Shown here piece after piece: positions 1 to 8,094 of a stretch of DNA of 30,130 nt (positions are counted from its first letter, which is position 1; every line of letters begins with the position of its first letter). The stretch is from Candidatus Eiseniibacteriota bacterium. GTDB lineage: Bacteria; JAFGKV01. The position numbers and the translations under genes are program-made. The notes beneath the pieces are model-generated. The model had not been told where the DNA came from. It searched no databases and was given only the letters and a program-made list of their open reading frames with translations. The stretch lies in NCBI GenBank assembly GCA_025453925.1, contig JALOPK010000005.1, positions 1-30,130 of the forward strand, in the 5' to 3' direction.

Positions 1-1
1 G

Positions 2-502
2 ATTCAGGACCGCAAGATCGAAACGCTGGAGCTTCCGCCCGAATTGGCGATCCCCGAGAAGCAAAAGACAGAAGTCCCAAGACCGACCATCCCTGTGGAA
101 GCTGAGGAAGACGAAGATGTCCCCGAGGATGTTACCATCCAGGAGACCATCCTCGACGCCCAGACGGCGGCCGCTGCTCCGGCTGAACCACCGCCTCAGC
201 TCCCCGAGTTCGGAAAGTTCGTGGCGTACGACACCAAACCTGAGTTCATCCGCTATACCACTCCCGAGTATCCGGAGATGGCCAAGAAGGCGGGGATCGA
301 GGGCACGGTGCTCGCGCAGCTCCTCGTGGGAGCGGACGGCAAAGTGTACGATGTGCGGGTCATGAGCGGCCCGGAGATCTTCCACCAGCAAGTGAAGACC
401 GCTGCGCTGGCATCGCTTTTCTCTCCCGCCAAGCAGCGCGACAAGCCCGTGGCGGTATGGGTGGCGGTGCCGTATCGGTTCAGCCTCAGGGACGCCGGCT
501 GA
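2..502 (+). CDS. TonB-domain energy transducer, C-terminal part (5' end outside window)
   Basis: This is the end of a TonB-like protein. TonB spans the periplasm and passes energy from the ExbB/ExbD motor to outer-membrane receptors. The reading frame is open from base 2, so the true start lies upstream of the window; the TTG at 44 is only an internal codon. About 166 residues are visible. First comes an acidic, proline-rich linker rich in Pro, Glu and Asp, then a TonB C-terminal domain with the usual YPEMAKKAGIEGTV segment, a DGKV turn, and a closing FSPAKQ...VPYRF strand. The membrane anchor is not visible. Family assignment is firm. Whether it is the main TonB or one of several paralogues cannot be told. 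It is followed by 189 bases without a gene. Confidence 0.9.
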   Translation: MQDRKIETLELPPELAIPEKQKTEVPRPTIPVEAEEDEDVPEDVTIQETILDAQTAAAAPAEPPPQLPEFGKFVAYDTKPEFIRYTTPEYPEMAKKAGIEGTVLAQLLVGADGKVYDVRVMSGPEIFHQQVKTAALASLFSPAKQRDKPVAVWVAVPYRFSLRDAG

Positions 503-678
503 GGAGCCTTCGCGGATCGGATTGCTTTTGAGTCGTTGTGGTCGCCCTAGGGCTGTACGGCCAAGCGTCTGAAGGGAGAGGCGGTTCCCCGCCCTGATAC
601 CTCCTCTCTCGAGACGCGGTCGTCGGCCCTGTGACGTCAGTGTCGCGTGTGAATCGTGAGGACGAGTCTTCAACCGAC

Positions 679-684
679 AGGAGG
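679..684 (+). promoter_or_regulatory. Ribosome binding site deciding the start at 692
   Basis: A perfect AGGAGG lies 7 bases before TTG 692. It argues against the in-frame GTG codons at 656 and 686: 656 is upstream of it and 686 is only one base away from it. Starting at 692 also places the signal peptide at the exact N-terminus. Confidence 0.75.
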
Positions 685-691
685 TGTGCGC

Positions 692-2956
692 TTGAGACTC
701 ACGTTGTTCTGTGCGCTTCTTTCGTTGGCGCTAGTCGGGTCGGTCTCTGCCGACTTCTACCGTGACGCCAAGGCTCCCGCTCCCGGCCGCAACTCGGTCG
801 AGTCGAGGGGCAATGTCGCCATGGATCCTGCAGGTCCAGCGACCCAGGTTCCATCGAGGATTCCCCAGGCGAATCGTTCGCCGATGATGCCTCCCGATGC
901 AGGCAGCAACTGGGTGCTTGGGCAGGGTATCCAGTACCCAACCGGCGCCGGCAACGAGATGCTTGGCCCCCTCTGCTACTACAATACCCGCAAGGTCGTC
1001 GGTGGTGATGACGATCTCTTCGTCGCGGGGTGGGAGTCGGGGAACGAGAACAGCAGTGAAGTAATGGTCACGAGCTGGGATACGTTCTTCGGTCTGTGGA
1101 CGAACCCGGTGGAAGTCAGCCAGTCTATCACGGATGCCGGTCGGCTCGATCTCGCCCGTGGTACGGATGGCACCGTGCACGCAGTCTGGCACCAGAACTA
1201 CCAGACGGGCGTGGCGACCTACGAGGTTTTCTACGCGCAGCTCCCCGCGGGAGCATTCGCGTGGAGCGCACCAGTGCGCGTGTCCCTGGCCGATGCCACC
1301 GAATCCAATTTCCCCAATGTTGGTGTCGACAATGAAGGCCACGTGACGGTCCGCTGGGCGGAGCTACGCCGGGACGCGGCCGGAAACATCCTTGAGTACT
1401 CGGGCTATGCAATCAACACGTCGACGGACAACGGCGTGACGTGGAGCGATGCCAACGTGGGATGGGCCACCGAGGACACGCTGAAGATCTACGGCGCCAT
1501 GTGCACGGATCCGGTGTCCGGCGACATCTACCTGGTGGACGCCGACCCCGAATCCGATCCCGCTGACGAATACGATGACATCCTCGTCTACCACTACGAC
1601 AAGGCCGCGGACATGTGGGAAGGGCCGGAGATTGTTGCCTACGGCGGTGACATCAACGCACCCCTTCTGCACGCGTGTCTCTATCCCTCGGCCACAGTCG
1701 GTCCCGACGGGACCGTGCATATCCTCTACTCACAAACCACCAACGCCGATGTGGGCTACATCTGGATTGACCAGCAGGTCAGCATGCCGGTTTCGGCACA
1801 GCTCTTCATCGTGAGCGGGACCTATGGCAACTGGTCGGCTCCGGAGCCGATCCACCCCGGGGATGCCGGAATCTACGAGGGTTATGAGGGTGCCTACCCT
1901 GACTCCACCTGGCTGCAGTTCTGCAGCTTTGCCCAGGTGGGCGTGGATGCCACCAACAAGCTCTACGTTGCCACCCGTGCCTTTGAGTACTACAACGGCT
2001 CCTACCTGACCGGGTTCGGCGACATGTCGTCCGATATCGGCGGAAGCAACTTCCAGCCTGAGGAATGGATCGCCTGCAAGGATCTGACTCGTGCCGGCGA
2101 GTGGGTGTGGACGAGAGGTTCCGACATCAACCTCCGGCCGGACAGCATCGGGGTGAAGTACTCGAAGATCCCTGAGCGCGTGCCCACCACGGGCGCCCCG
2201 GCCGTGTGGGACGAGACCTACAACGGCCTCAAACCCGAGAAGGTCATGTTCGTTCGGCTCACCGACTTCGACGCCCCCGGTCCGCTCACCGAGATCGTGC
2301 CCTCGCGGCCGGTCGTGAACGGTCCGGTGTCCTTCACGTGGGTGAATCCTCCCGAAGAGGATCTCGGCGGCATCCGGATCGTGCGCCTGACCACGGGCGG
2401 GGCGACCTTGGTCGGTCTGCGGCGCGGGCTCATCCCGCTGAATGCGGACGGCGAATGGATGTATGACCCCGAACAGGACATCGTGTTGATCGAGCCGGAT
2501 GAAGTCAGCGGCGAGATCCCGACCGAATGGGTGGACGAAGCGGCGCCCGCCGGTACTGTGTATTACACGTTCGTGCCGTTCGACAATGATCTGCACCACC
2601 TGTACCCGATTCCCGCCGAGGCCGTGGTCCGCGTCGACTCGGTCATCGTCGTGAGCGCTGACCAAAGCGGCCGGCCCGCACGCCTTCGGTTGGATGCGCC
2701 GGCACCAAACCCGGCCACTTCCAGCGCGACCATCAGCTATGCGGTGGCCGAGGCCGGGCAGGTTCGGATCGCAGTGTACGATGTGAGCGGCCGGTGCGTG
2801 GCGACTTTGGTGGATGGCCTCGTCGAGGCAGGTTCCGGCGTCGTCCGCTGGAATCTCTCCCACGCCAACGGCTCGCCGGTCGGCAACGGCGTCTACGTCT
2901 GCCGTCTTGAGCAGGGTTCGATGAGCACCACACGCAACGTGGTCGTCGTGCGCTGA
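692..2956 (+). CDS. Large secreted BNR/propeller-like protein with FlgD/Por-type C-terminal domain
   Basis: This is a predicted exported protein of 754 residues from TTG 692; a longer reading from GTG 656 is possible but lacks a ribosome site. Residues 1-20 form a clean signal peptide (MRLTLFCALLSLALVGSVSA, cleavage before DFYRD). The middle carries sialidase/BNR-like repeats of the kind DGTVHAVWHQN and DNEGHVTVRW, suggesting a beta-propeller, followed by a fibronectin-like segment near residues 535-660 (GPVSFTWVNPP...). The last 85 residues resemble the FlgD-Ig/type IX sorting domain: PAPNPATSSATISY, VRIAVYDVSGR, NGVYVCRL. Such tails are common in FCB and candidate-phylum bacteria and usually mark secreted or surface proteins. 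No catalytic residues could be identified, so no enzymatic role is claimed. A strong hairpin lies just downstream. Confidence 0.85.
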   Translation: MRLTLFCALLSLALVGSVSADFYRDAKAPAPGRNSVESRGNVAMDPAGPATQVPSRIPQANRSPMMPPDAGSNWVLGQGIQYPTGAGNEMLGPLCYYNTRKVVGGDDDLFVAGWESGNENSSEVMVTSWDTFFGLWTNPVEVSQSITDAGRLDLARGTDGTVHAVWHQNYQTGVATYEVFYAQLPAGAFAWSAPVRVSLADATESNFPNVGVDNEGHVTVRWAELRRDAAGNILEYSGYAINTSTDNGVTWSDANVGWATEDTLKIYGAMCTDPVSGDIYLVDADPESDPADEYDDILVYHYDKAADMWEGPEIVAYGGDINAPLLHACLYPSATVGPDGTVHILYSQTTNADVGYIWIDQQVSMPVSAQLFIVSGTYGNWSAPEPIHPGDAGIYEGYEGAYPDSTWLQFCSFAQVGVDATNKLYVATRAFEYYNGSYLTGFGDMSSDIGGSNFQPEEWIACKDLTRAGEWVWTRGSDINLRPDSIGVKYSKIPERVPTTGAPAVWDETYNGLKPEKVMFVRLTDFDAPGPLTEIVPSRPVVNGPVSFTWVNPPEEDLGGIRIVRLTTGGATLVGLRRGLIPLNADGEWMYDPEQDIVLIEPDEVSGEIPTEWVDEAAPAGTVYYTFVPFDNDLHHLYPIPAEAVVRVDSVIVVSADQSGRPARLRLDAPAPNPATSSATISYAVAEAGQVRIAVYDVSGRCVATLVDGLVEAGSGVVRWNLSHANGSPVGNGVYVCRLEQGSMSTTRNVVVVR

Positions 2957-2972
2957 CCTTCAGACGCTTCAT

Positions 2973-3012
2973 GCACAACGGCTCCCGGCCTTGGGCCGGG
3001 GGCCGTTTGTGC
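2973..3012 (+). terminator. Long GC-rich hairpin, probable transcription end of the secreted-protein gene
   Basis: The arms 2973-2990 and 2994-3012 pair over 18 positions with one T-G wobble and one bulged T, around a 3-base loop. It starts 17 bases after the stop codon at 2956. No clear T-run follows, so it may act as a rho-assisted end or an RNA-stabilising stem. The ten-base word CTTCATGCAC occurs on both sides (2967-2976 and 3012-3021). Confidence 0.6.
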
Positions 3013-3668
3013 TTCATGCACGCAGACGGTTGAGCGATGGAGGGCCGCGCGGAGTCGGGACTCACTCACCGCGCCCGGGACGGCGTGCGAGACAGTTGAG
3101 GCCCTGCCCAGGGTCCTTCGGTGCGGCCGTGGGCCATGGCAACCGTGTCGCCATGGTCACACCCGTGCTCCTCCCCCATGCCATGACCTGGACACGGGAC
3201 ACTCGTAACACTGTGGGTGTGAGACGCGGTGGAAGGAGGCAGGTGCGCTCTCTGCCGGAATGCGCCGTCCATTCGCGAACGGCCATCGGTGCGCAGGGCA
3301 GCACGAGTCCGAACTGAGTACTCGGCGGAGAGGATACCCCTTCCCCGCGTGGGAGAAGGCGGGGTCGAGGGCGCGAGCCTGGTCACTGGGGCCGATTGCG
3401 GGGAGCAGAGAGTCGAAAGCCCCCTGCAGGTGCCCCCTCGCGGTCATCTTCTCCCGCCGGGCGAGGAGATGGCGTGTCACACCGCGGACACAGATAGGCA
3501 GACTCCCCACCACCCGCATTCTTACGTGTCGGCAACCGCCAGATCATATGACCGGGGTACGGATTCCGCACCGAGAGGGATCCGGGAGAGTGAGGGGCCG
3601 GTTCCCATGATCGGGAGTGGTTGTGGAGACTTCCCCGGTGAGGGGGCAAGAGGGGAGGCCGACACCGC

Positions 3669-3705
3669 GTGCGGCCCGGCAGAGTCGCCTCCGCACGGGC
3701 CGCAC
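3669..3705 (-). terminator. Hairpin downstream of saccharopine dehydrogenase gene
   Basis: GTGCGGCCCG (3669-3678) and CGGGCCGCAC (3696-3705) are perfect complements separated by 17 bases. The stem lies about 27 bases beyond the stop codon of the minus-strand gene ending at 3733. There is no obvious U-tract, so the terminator role is inferred from position and stem strength. Confidence 0.45.
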
Positions 3706-3732
3706 TGGCCGTCGACTACGAAATCGAGTGGT

Positions 3733-5067
3733 CTAGGACTCCCACTCCTCAACGCATTCGATCTTCAACGTCTTGAGCTCGTCGAGGATTGGATCATACA
3801 GTTCACTCACCACGGGGATATGCACGCCGGTCAGGCGCAGTCGCCCTTCCAGCAGCAGCTTGGTGCCGACGGCGGCCGGGAGGCTCACTGTCTTGGACAT
3901 CGCCGAATCGCCCTCCGGCTCGCCGAAGGCCACCAGGGTTGACGTAATGCGCCGCAGCGATGGCCGCCCGGGATAGGAGGCGAGGAACTCGTGCAGGAGC
4001 ACGATCATGTCCTTCTCGCCCTTCCTATATGGCATGAGCTCGGCCAGACGCAGCGCAAGTGCATCCGCCAATGACTCGGCGCCCAGCGGTATGGCACGGT
4101 CCTCGAGAAGTCCCATCCATGCGATGTTGTTCATCTCACGGCTCTGCGGGTGGAGTGACAACCTGCGCGCCACGGCGCCTCTCAGGTCTTCCCCGGGTCT
4201 TCTCCCCGCTATCTCGGCGACGACCTTGGCAAAGGTCATGGTGAGAAGATCCGCCCGTGGCTGGGGATTCACGATTCCGAGCTCGACCAGCTTCTGCCAG
4301 GTCGCGCACCAGCCGAAGTTGCGGAGGGTGCCGCGGAACATGGTGCGTACGCCATGGAGTCCGTATGTGTCGATGTAGCTCACCGAATCGCGGTTAGGAT
4401 AGCCTTCCAGCTCACCAACTCCCGACGCGAACACTGGCCAGTGTGTGGCGAAGAGGCGTGTGTTGGGGATTTCCTTCAGATTCCCATCCTCCAGGAACTT
4501 GGCGCTGTTGGTCCCGGCGAGGACCACTCCCTTGGGACTCCATGAGAACTTGTAGCCCAGAGGATTGTCATCATTGTCCGGAGCCGGGAGTCCTCCGCAG
4601 TAGGAGCGAAAGGAGACTACCGAACCCCCTGAGCCCTTCACCGCTTCGATCACCCGCATCGCCGACATATGGTCGATCCCGGGATCAAGCCCCAGCTCAT
4701 TCAAGAACAGGACACCCGCCTGCCGTGCAGCCTCATCAAGGGCGCGCATTTCGGGCTTGACGTAGCTCGTGGTCACGAGATGCCGTTTGTGGGCGATGCA
4801 CTTGCGGGCCACGTCAAGGTGGAAGACGTAGGGCAACAGGCTGATGACGACGTCCGCTCCCGCGATGAGGACATCCAGCGCGTCCATCCCGCCCGCGGCG
4901 TTGACATCAAGCGCCACTGCTTTGCCTCGCGGGTGGGCGCCGAGAATCCCTTCGGCCTTCGACACGGTACGCGACGCGACCGTTACGGTGCTACCTTCGC
5001 AGTTGAGCAGGTATCGGACCAGCGGTCTCGAAACCAAACCCGCTCCGAGTACGAGAACGTTCTTCAT
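3733..5067 (-). CDS. Saccharopine dehydrogenase (L-glutamate-forming), SDH half of AASS-type enzyme
   Basis: This enzyme oxidises saccharopine to glutamate and alpha-aminoadipate semialdehyde with NAD(P)+, the second step of saccharopine-route lysine breakdown, in the cytoplasm. It has 444 residues, about the length of the SDH half of animal and plant AASS. An N-terminal Rossmann fold (VLVLGAGLVS, residues 4-13) is followed by ISLLPYVFH, NELGLDPGIDHM, YCGGLPAPDNDDNPLGYKFSWSP (given in pieces: YCGGLPAP, NPLGYKFSWSP) and LEGYPNRDS, all signature stretches of the eukaryotic-type SDH. ATG 5067 is chosen because GAGGAG lies just upstream and the Rossmann strand begins at once; an open frame continues to 5253 but overlaps the upstream gene. 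The gene follows the lysine-ketoglutarate reductase after 40 bases and is probably co-transcribed with it. Synthesis rather than breakdown of lysine is possible in principle, but no other pathway gene is present here. Confidence 0.92.
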   Translation of the reverse strand: MKNVLVLGAGLVSRPLVRYLLNCEGSTVTVASRTVSKAEGILGAHPRGKAVALDVNAAGGMDALDVLIAGADVVISLLPYVFHLDVARKCIAHKRHLVTTSYVKPEMRALDEAARQAGVLFLNELGLDPGIDHMSAMRVIEAVKGSGGSVVSFRSYCGGLPAPDNDDNPLGYKFSWSPKGVVLAGTNSAKFLEDGNLKEIPNTRLFATHWPVFASGVGELEGYPNRDSVSYIDTYGLHGVRTMFRGTLRNFGWCATWQKLVELGIVNPQPRADLLTMTFAKVVAEIAGRRPGEDLRGAVARRLSLHPQSREMNNIAWMGLLEDRAIPLGAESLADALALRLAELMPYRKGEKDMIVLLHEFLASYPGRPSLRRITSTLVAFGEPEGDSAMSKTVSLPAAVGTKLLLEGRLRLTGVHIPVVSELYDPILDELKTLKIECVEEWES

Positions 5068-5107
5068 GGTGACTCCTCTCCGCACGCCGATGCGTGTCGA
5101 TTGCTCA

Positions 5108-6433
5108 CTATGTAGCCTTGAGATGACGGGCGACGTGTCGTTCGAGATATGCGAAGTGCGGCGTGAGTTTCCCATGCCAGAGGATGGTGGCGCGTCGCAC
5201 TTCGGGGGGGAGGCCGCTCTCATCGAGCGAGGCCTGGTAGTCAGCAGTGGCAAGGGCCGGAACGAACGGCGTCAGCGCGCGGCTGAAAGCTTCCGACGCT
5301 TCGCGGGGGAACTCGCACGGCAAATTGTCTACGGCCATGACTACCGGCCCGCATCCGGCGACTCCTGGGACGGTGGTATGATGAATCGGATCGTAGACGT
5401 AGATCGGCTCATCCGGGTCGGTCGCCTTCACGGTGAATTCAACAGAACCTTCTATGTCGCAGCTCACATCACCGACCACTCGGAGCCTTGGGCGCACGGG
5501 ACCGGTCATCTGGTGATGAAGCTGGTCCTTGGTGATGAGGCGGGGATACCTGTTGTCCCAGTATACCCCATTGAGCAGCACCGTCAGGGAGGTCCAGTAC
5601 CTGTGGAAGGCCGAGCGGTACTTCCCTGGGTTCGCGAAATAGTCCGCCAGTTCGAAGGCCTGCGCGGGATCGACCGGCTCGACGAGGTGCTCCTCCTTGA
5701 ACACGACCTTGTAGATGTGATCGCGTGCTCCCCGTCCAGTCATCAGGGCCGCCAGCTCCGAGGGGGCGATCTCTTCGACCGGGAAGCATGCGAGCATCTC
5801 CTGGGCGCCGGTGGAGACGTTTCCATAGCCGGTGAATCCGAACACCACGGGGCACAGCGCCTCGGGGAGGCCTTGCGCCATGGCAGAACCGATGGCGCAC
5901 AGCTCATCCTTCGCATGGGTGGTCGTCCCGTAGTGGTGCGCCGGGAGGACCCGTTCCAGCGGTGTGTGCCACCCTTCCCACTTGAGCCGCTTGCCGAGCG
6001 CCCAGAGCGTGTCGACCATGCCGGCCTTCCCGGCGAAGTTGCCGAAGAAGATCAGCCGTCGCCCTTGCTCGTCCACCATCCGCTCGTAGTCGATCAGATT
6101 GCAGCCCTGCTCCATGAGGCGGGCCAGCATGGGCATGTTATGGGTCTGACCCTTGATCACATGGGAGAAGAACACGTATGTTCTGTTCCGAGCAATGAAC
6201 TCCAGCGGTATCTCTTTCACCGCGAAGACCACGTCACAGGAGGCGAGGTCTTCGTTGATCAGGCCTCCGGCCGCTTCGTACTCGGCGGCCAGGCAGGCTC
6301 GGATGGGGGATGGCTGGATGACGAAGGAGATGCCGTGTGCCGCGTTGAGCGACTTCACATCGGAAGGCACGATGGGGACTCGCCGTTCCCATCGGTTCTT
6401 GTCTTCTCTGCGTATGCCGATTCGTGTATGCAC
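5108..6433 (-). CDS. Lysine-ketoglutarate reductase (saccharopine-forming), LKR half of AASS-type enzyme
   Basis: This enzyme condenses lysine with 2-oxoglutarate to saccharopine using NADPH. It has 441 residues, matching the N-terminal LKR half of AASS. Visible signatures are IGIRREDKNRWERRVP at the start (residues 5-20), the alanine-dehydrogenase/PNT-type fold that follows, YVFFSHVIKGQ, LIDYERMVDEQGRRL, FFGNFAGKAGMVD, a nucleotide-binding VFGFTGYGNVS, LLNGVYWDNRYPRL and DNLPCEFPREAS. Start GTG 6433 has GGAGG (+ strand CCTCC at 6441-6445) 7 bases away and places the conserved motif at the N-terminus; the longer frame to 6556 adds 41 unrelated residues. It is the first gene of a two-gene operon with SDH and is transcribed divergently from the sulfatase-fold gene. 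Confidence 0.92.
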   Translation of the reverse strand: MHTRIGIRREDKNRWERRVPIVPSDVKSLNAAHGISFVIQPSPIRACLAAEYEAAGGLINEDLASCDVVFAVKEIPLEFIARNRTYVFFSHVIKGQTHNMPMLARLMEQGCNLIDYERMVDEQGRRLIFFGNFAGKAGMVDTLWALGKRLKWEGWHTPLERVLPAHHYGTTTHAKDELCAIGSAMAQGLPEALCPVVFGFTGYGNVSTGAQEMLACFPVEEIAPSELAALMTGRGARDHIYKVVFKEEHLVEPVDPAQAFELADYFANPGKYRSAFHRYWTSLTVLLNGVYWDNRYPRLITKDQLHHQMTGPVRPRLRVVGDVSCDIEGSVEFTVKATDPDEPIYVYDPIHHTTVPGVAGCGPVVMAVDNLPCEFPREASEAFSRALTPFVPALATADYQASLDESGLPPEVRRATILWHGKLTPHFAYLERHVARHLKAT

Positions 6434-6440
6434 GATAGTG

Positions 6441-6445
6441 CCTCC
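6441..6445 (-). promoter_or_regulatory. Ribosome binding site deciding the LKR start
   Basis: GGAGG on the minus strand lies 7 bases before GTG 6433. It supports the short N-terminus of the lysine-ketoglutarate reductase over the extended frame beginning at 6556. Confidence 0.7.
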
Positions 6446-6648
6446 GGAGCACCATGTCGGGGAATGGTGATGACAGGGATATCCGCGCACGGTGAAAGTC
6501 ATGTACGGGATCGTGCCGGGACTAGTACCGGCGGGCAAGTTCGCGGGATGCGCCATCCCGTCAAGACCCGCGGGGCCTCGCTCCGCCCGGCCGCGGATGA
6601 CGCGATGCGCTCCGCGCGAGTCGGCACACCCTCGATAGGAGTCGCGTG

Positions 6649-7929
6649 ATGCCCTTTCCCAACATAGTGCTCGTCATCCTGGATGCCTGCCGCAGGGATG
6701 CGCTGCGTCCATACGCCGCGCCAGTGATCTACGGAGATCAGCCTCCATCCTTCCTTTCCCGTGTGGTAACGGAAGGGGTCGTGGTCGAGGACTGCCAGAG
6801 CACATCATCGTGCACCGCTATCAGCGTCGCCACCATACTGACCGGCATCGGACCGCACGAACACGGTATCACCACGCTGGTGGGGGCCTCACTTCGGGAC
6901 GGAGTACCTTCCCTGGCGGCCCAACTGCGGCGCGTGGGGTACACGAGCGGTTTCTTTCCATCGAGTGCCGTGCTCAACCGAACCACGAGAATCCCGGACA
7001 GTTTCCACCACACCGACGATGGTTTTCTCGAACCGCTCTACCGTGAACTGGCCGTCGGACGTGAGCTGGACCTGCCCATGTTCCGGCGTCACTTCTACCA
7101 GCCGCCGACGTCACGGACGCTCCCCGGGTCCCTGCGGTTCTGCGAAGTCACCACGGAATCGGCCGTTTCGTGGATCGCCCGCACTCCGGATCCTCTTTTC
7201 GCCGTGATCCACTTCATCGAGCCCCACTACCCATACTGGCCGCCACTCGAATGGCGGGTATCCTCCGATCCGCTGGATCCCGCCAACTACCACGCGTCTC
7301 TCCGGCATCTGGATACCGTATGTCTCGGCCGCCTCGCGGACGTGCTTCGAGGACGCGGCAGCGAGGCACTGGTGGTCATCACCAGTGACCATGGAGAGTA
7401 CTGGGGCACCCATGGGTTCAGACCCAGCGGCGATCATGGCGACCTTTACCAGGAGGTGCTGGCGGTGCCTCTCGTCTTCTGGGGCTCCGGCACGGAGCGG
7501 CTTCTTCCCACGCGGTCGGCTCCTTGGTCACATCTCGACCTATCGCCGACCATCCTCGGGCTCCTTGGCCAGCCATCGCCTTCCATGGCGGGCGGGGTCG
7601 ATCGTTCGGCGTCAGGAGAGGAATGGCCTCGGCCGTCATGGGAGGACGCGGCGTTCAACGATCCCAACTACGTTGCGGCCATGGGCGGATTTCGGCGGGG
7701 TGGTGTGGCAGTCCGAATGGGTCGGTACAAGCTTATCCATCGAACACCCGAGCTCGGCGGGCCGGAGCTCTACGACCTGGCGGCCGATCCCGGGGAGCGA
7801 CGCAACCTGGTGGATCTCTCCCCCGCCGCGCACCGCACCATCGCGCGCTACCTGCCCCCGCCCATTGCGTACGCCCCGCGGCCCATGCCGGAAGTGAGTA
7901 GCCGGCTGGCTGCGCTAGGATACCTTTAG
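6649..7929 (+). CDS. Sulfatase-family (alkaline phosphatase superfamily) hydrolase, non-canonical active site
   Basis: This is a 426-residue member of the sulfatase/phosphodiesterase fold. Metal-binding elements are visible: NIVLVILDACRRD near residues 5-17, ITSDHGEYWGTHG in the middle, and HGDLYQEVLAVPLVFWG. The C-terminal part has the usual YKLIHRTPELGGPELYDLAADPGERRNLV ending (seen as YKLIHR, LYDLAADPGERRN). At the nucleophile site the sequence is SCTAISVATILTG (residues 54-66) instead of the classic C/S-x-P-S-R; alignment on LTG puts Thr56 at the nucleophile position with Cys55 beside it. It may therefore be a phosphotransferase or phosphodiesterase relative rather than a true sulfatase. 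ATG 6649 is preferred over GTG 6646 because AGGAG (6637-6641) is 7 bases away. No signal peptide is evident. The substrate is unknown. Confidence 0.85.
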   Translation: MPFPNIVLVILDACRRDALRPYAAPVIYGDQPPSFLSRVVTEGVVVEDCQSTSSCTAISVATILTGIGPHEHGITTLVGASLRDGVPSLAAQLRRVGYTSGFFPSSAVLNRTTRIPDSFHHTDDGFLEPLYRELAVGRELDLPMFRRHFYQPPTSRTLPGSLRFCEVTTESAVSWIARTPDPLFAVIHFIEPHYPYWPPLEWRVSSDPLDPANYHASLRHLDTVCLGRLADVLRGRGSEALVVITSDHGEYWGTHGFRPSGDHGDLYQEVLAVPLVFWGSGTERLLPTRSAPWSHLDLSPTILGLLGQPSPSMAGGVDRSASGEEWPRPSWEDAAFNDPNYVAAMGGFRRGGVAVRMGRYKLIHRTPELGGPELYDLAADPGERRNLVDLSPAAHRTIARYLPPPIAYAPRPMPEVSSRLAALGYL

Positions 7930-8094
7930 TCCAATCGGAGTCTCGTCACCGCCTGCAACCGATTCCCGGGTTTCGTTCGGCCCCTTGTGGTGTGGTCACC
8001 ATCAGTCTTCCAGGGAAGAGAAGTGCTGCCCACCGGGCGGGATCAAGACCAGGTCGGCCGAAGGGGCACGTGGGTCCTGCCGAGTTCTCCCGGC

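Larger units (their letters stand above)
2957..3732. other. 776-base gap between converging genes, no convincing gene
   Basis: Open frames here (for example 2991-3317 and 3229-3942 on +) lack recognisable domains and good start signals, and the second runs into the antisense of the saccharopine dehydrogenase gene. What can be seen is structural: the hairpin at 2973-3012, a smaller CCCCGC/GCGGGG stem at 3343-3364, and a 10-bp stem at 3669-3705. The C/G-run-rich stretch around 3335-3480 looks like extragenic repeat or decayed material. No tRNA, riboswitch or other known RNA was recognised. Confidence 0.5.

Noticed and set aside
632-639. TGACGTCA palindrome before the secreted-protein gene
   Set aside because: A single 8-base palindrome is expected by chance in a window of this size and no second copy or spaced partner was seen.
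3343-3364. CCCCGC/GCGGGG stem as a terminator or REP-like element
   Set aside because: Only 6 bp with a 10-base loop, far from both gene ends; not strong enough to call on its own.
3229-3942. 237-residue open frame in the convergent gap
   Set aside because: It has no domain, no good ribosome site, and its end is antisense to the saccharopine dehydrogenase C-terminus.
4844-6649. 601-residue open frame on the + strand
   Set aside because: It runs antisense across the clear LKR gene and the start of SDH, has no recognisable domain, and is explained by GC-rich codon structure of the real genes.
7933-7964. AATCGG/CCGATT inverted repeat after the sulfatase-fold gene as terminator
   Set aside because: Only 6 bp with a 20-base loop and no T-run.
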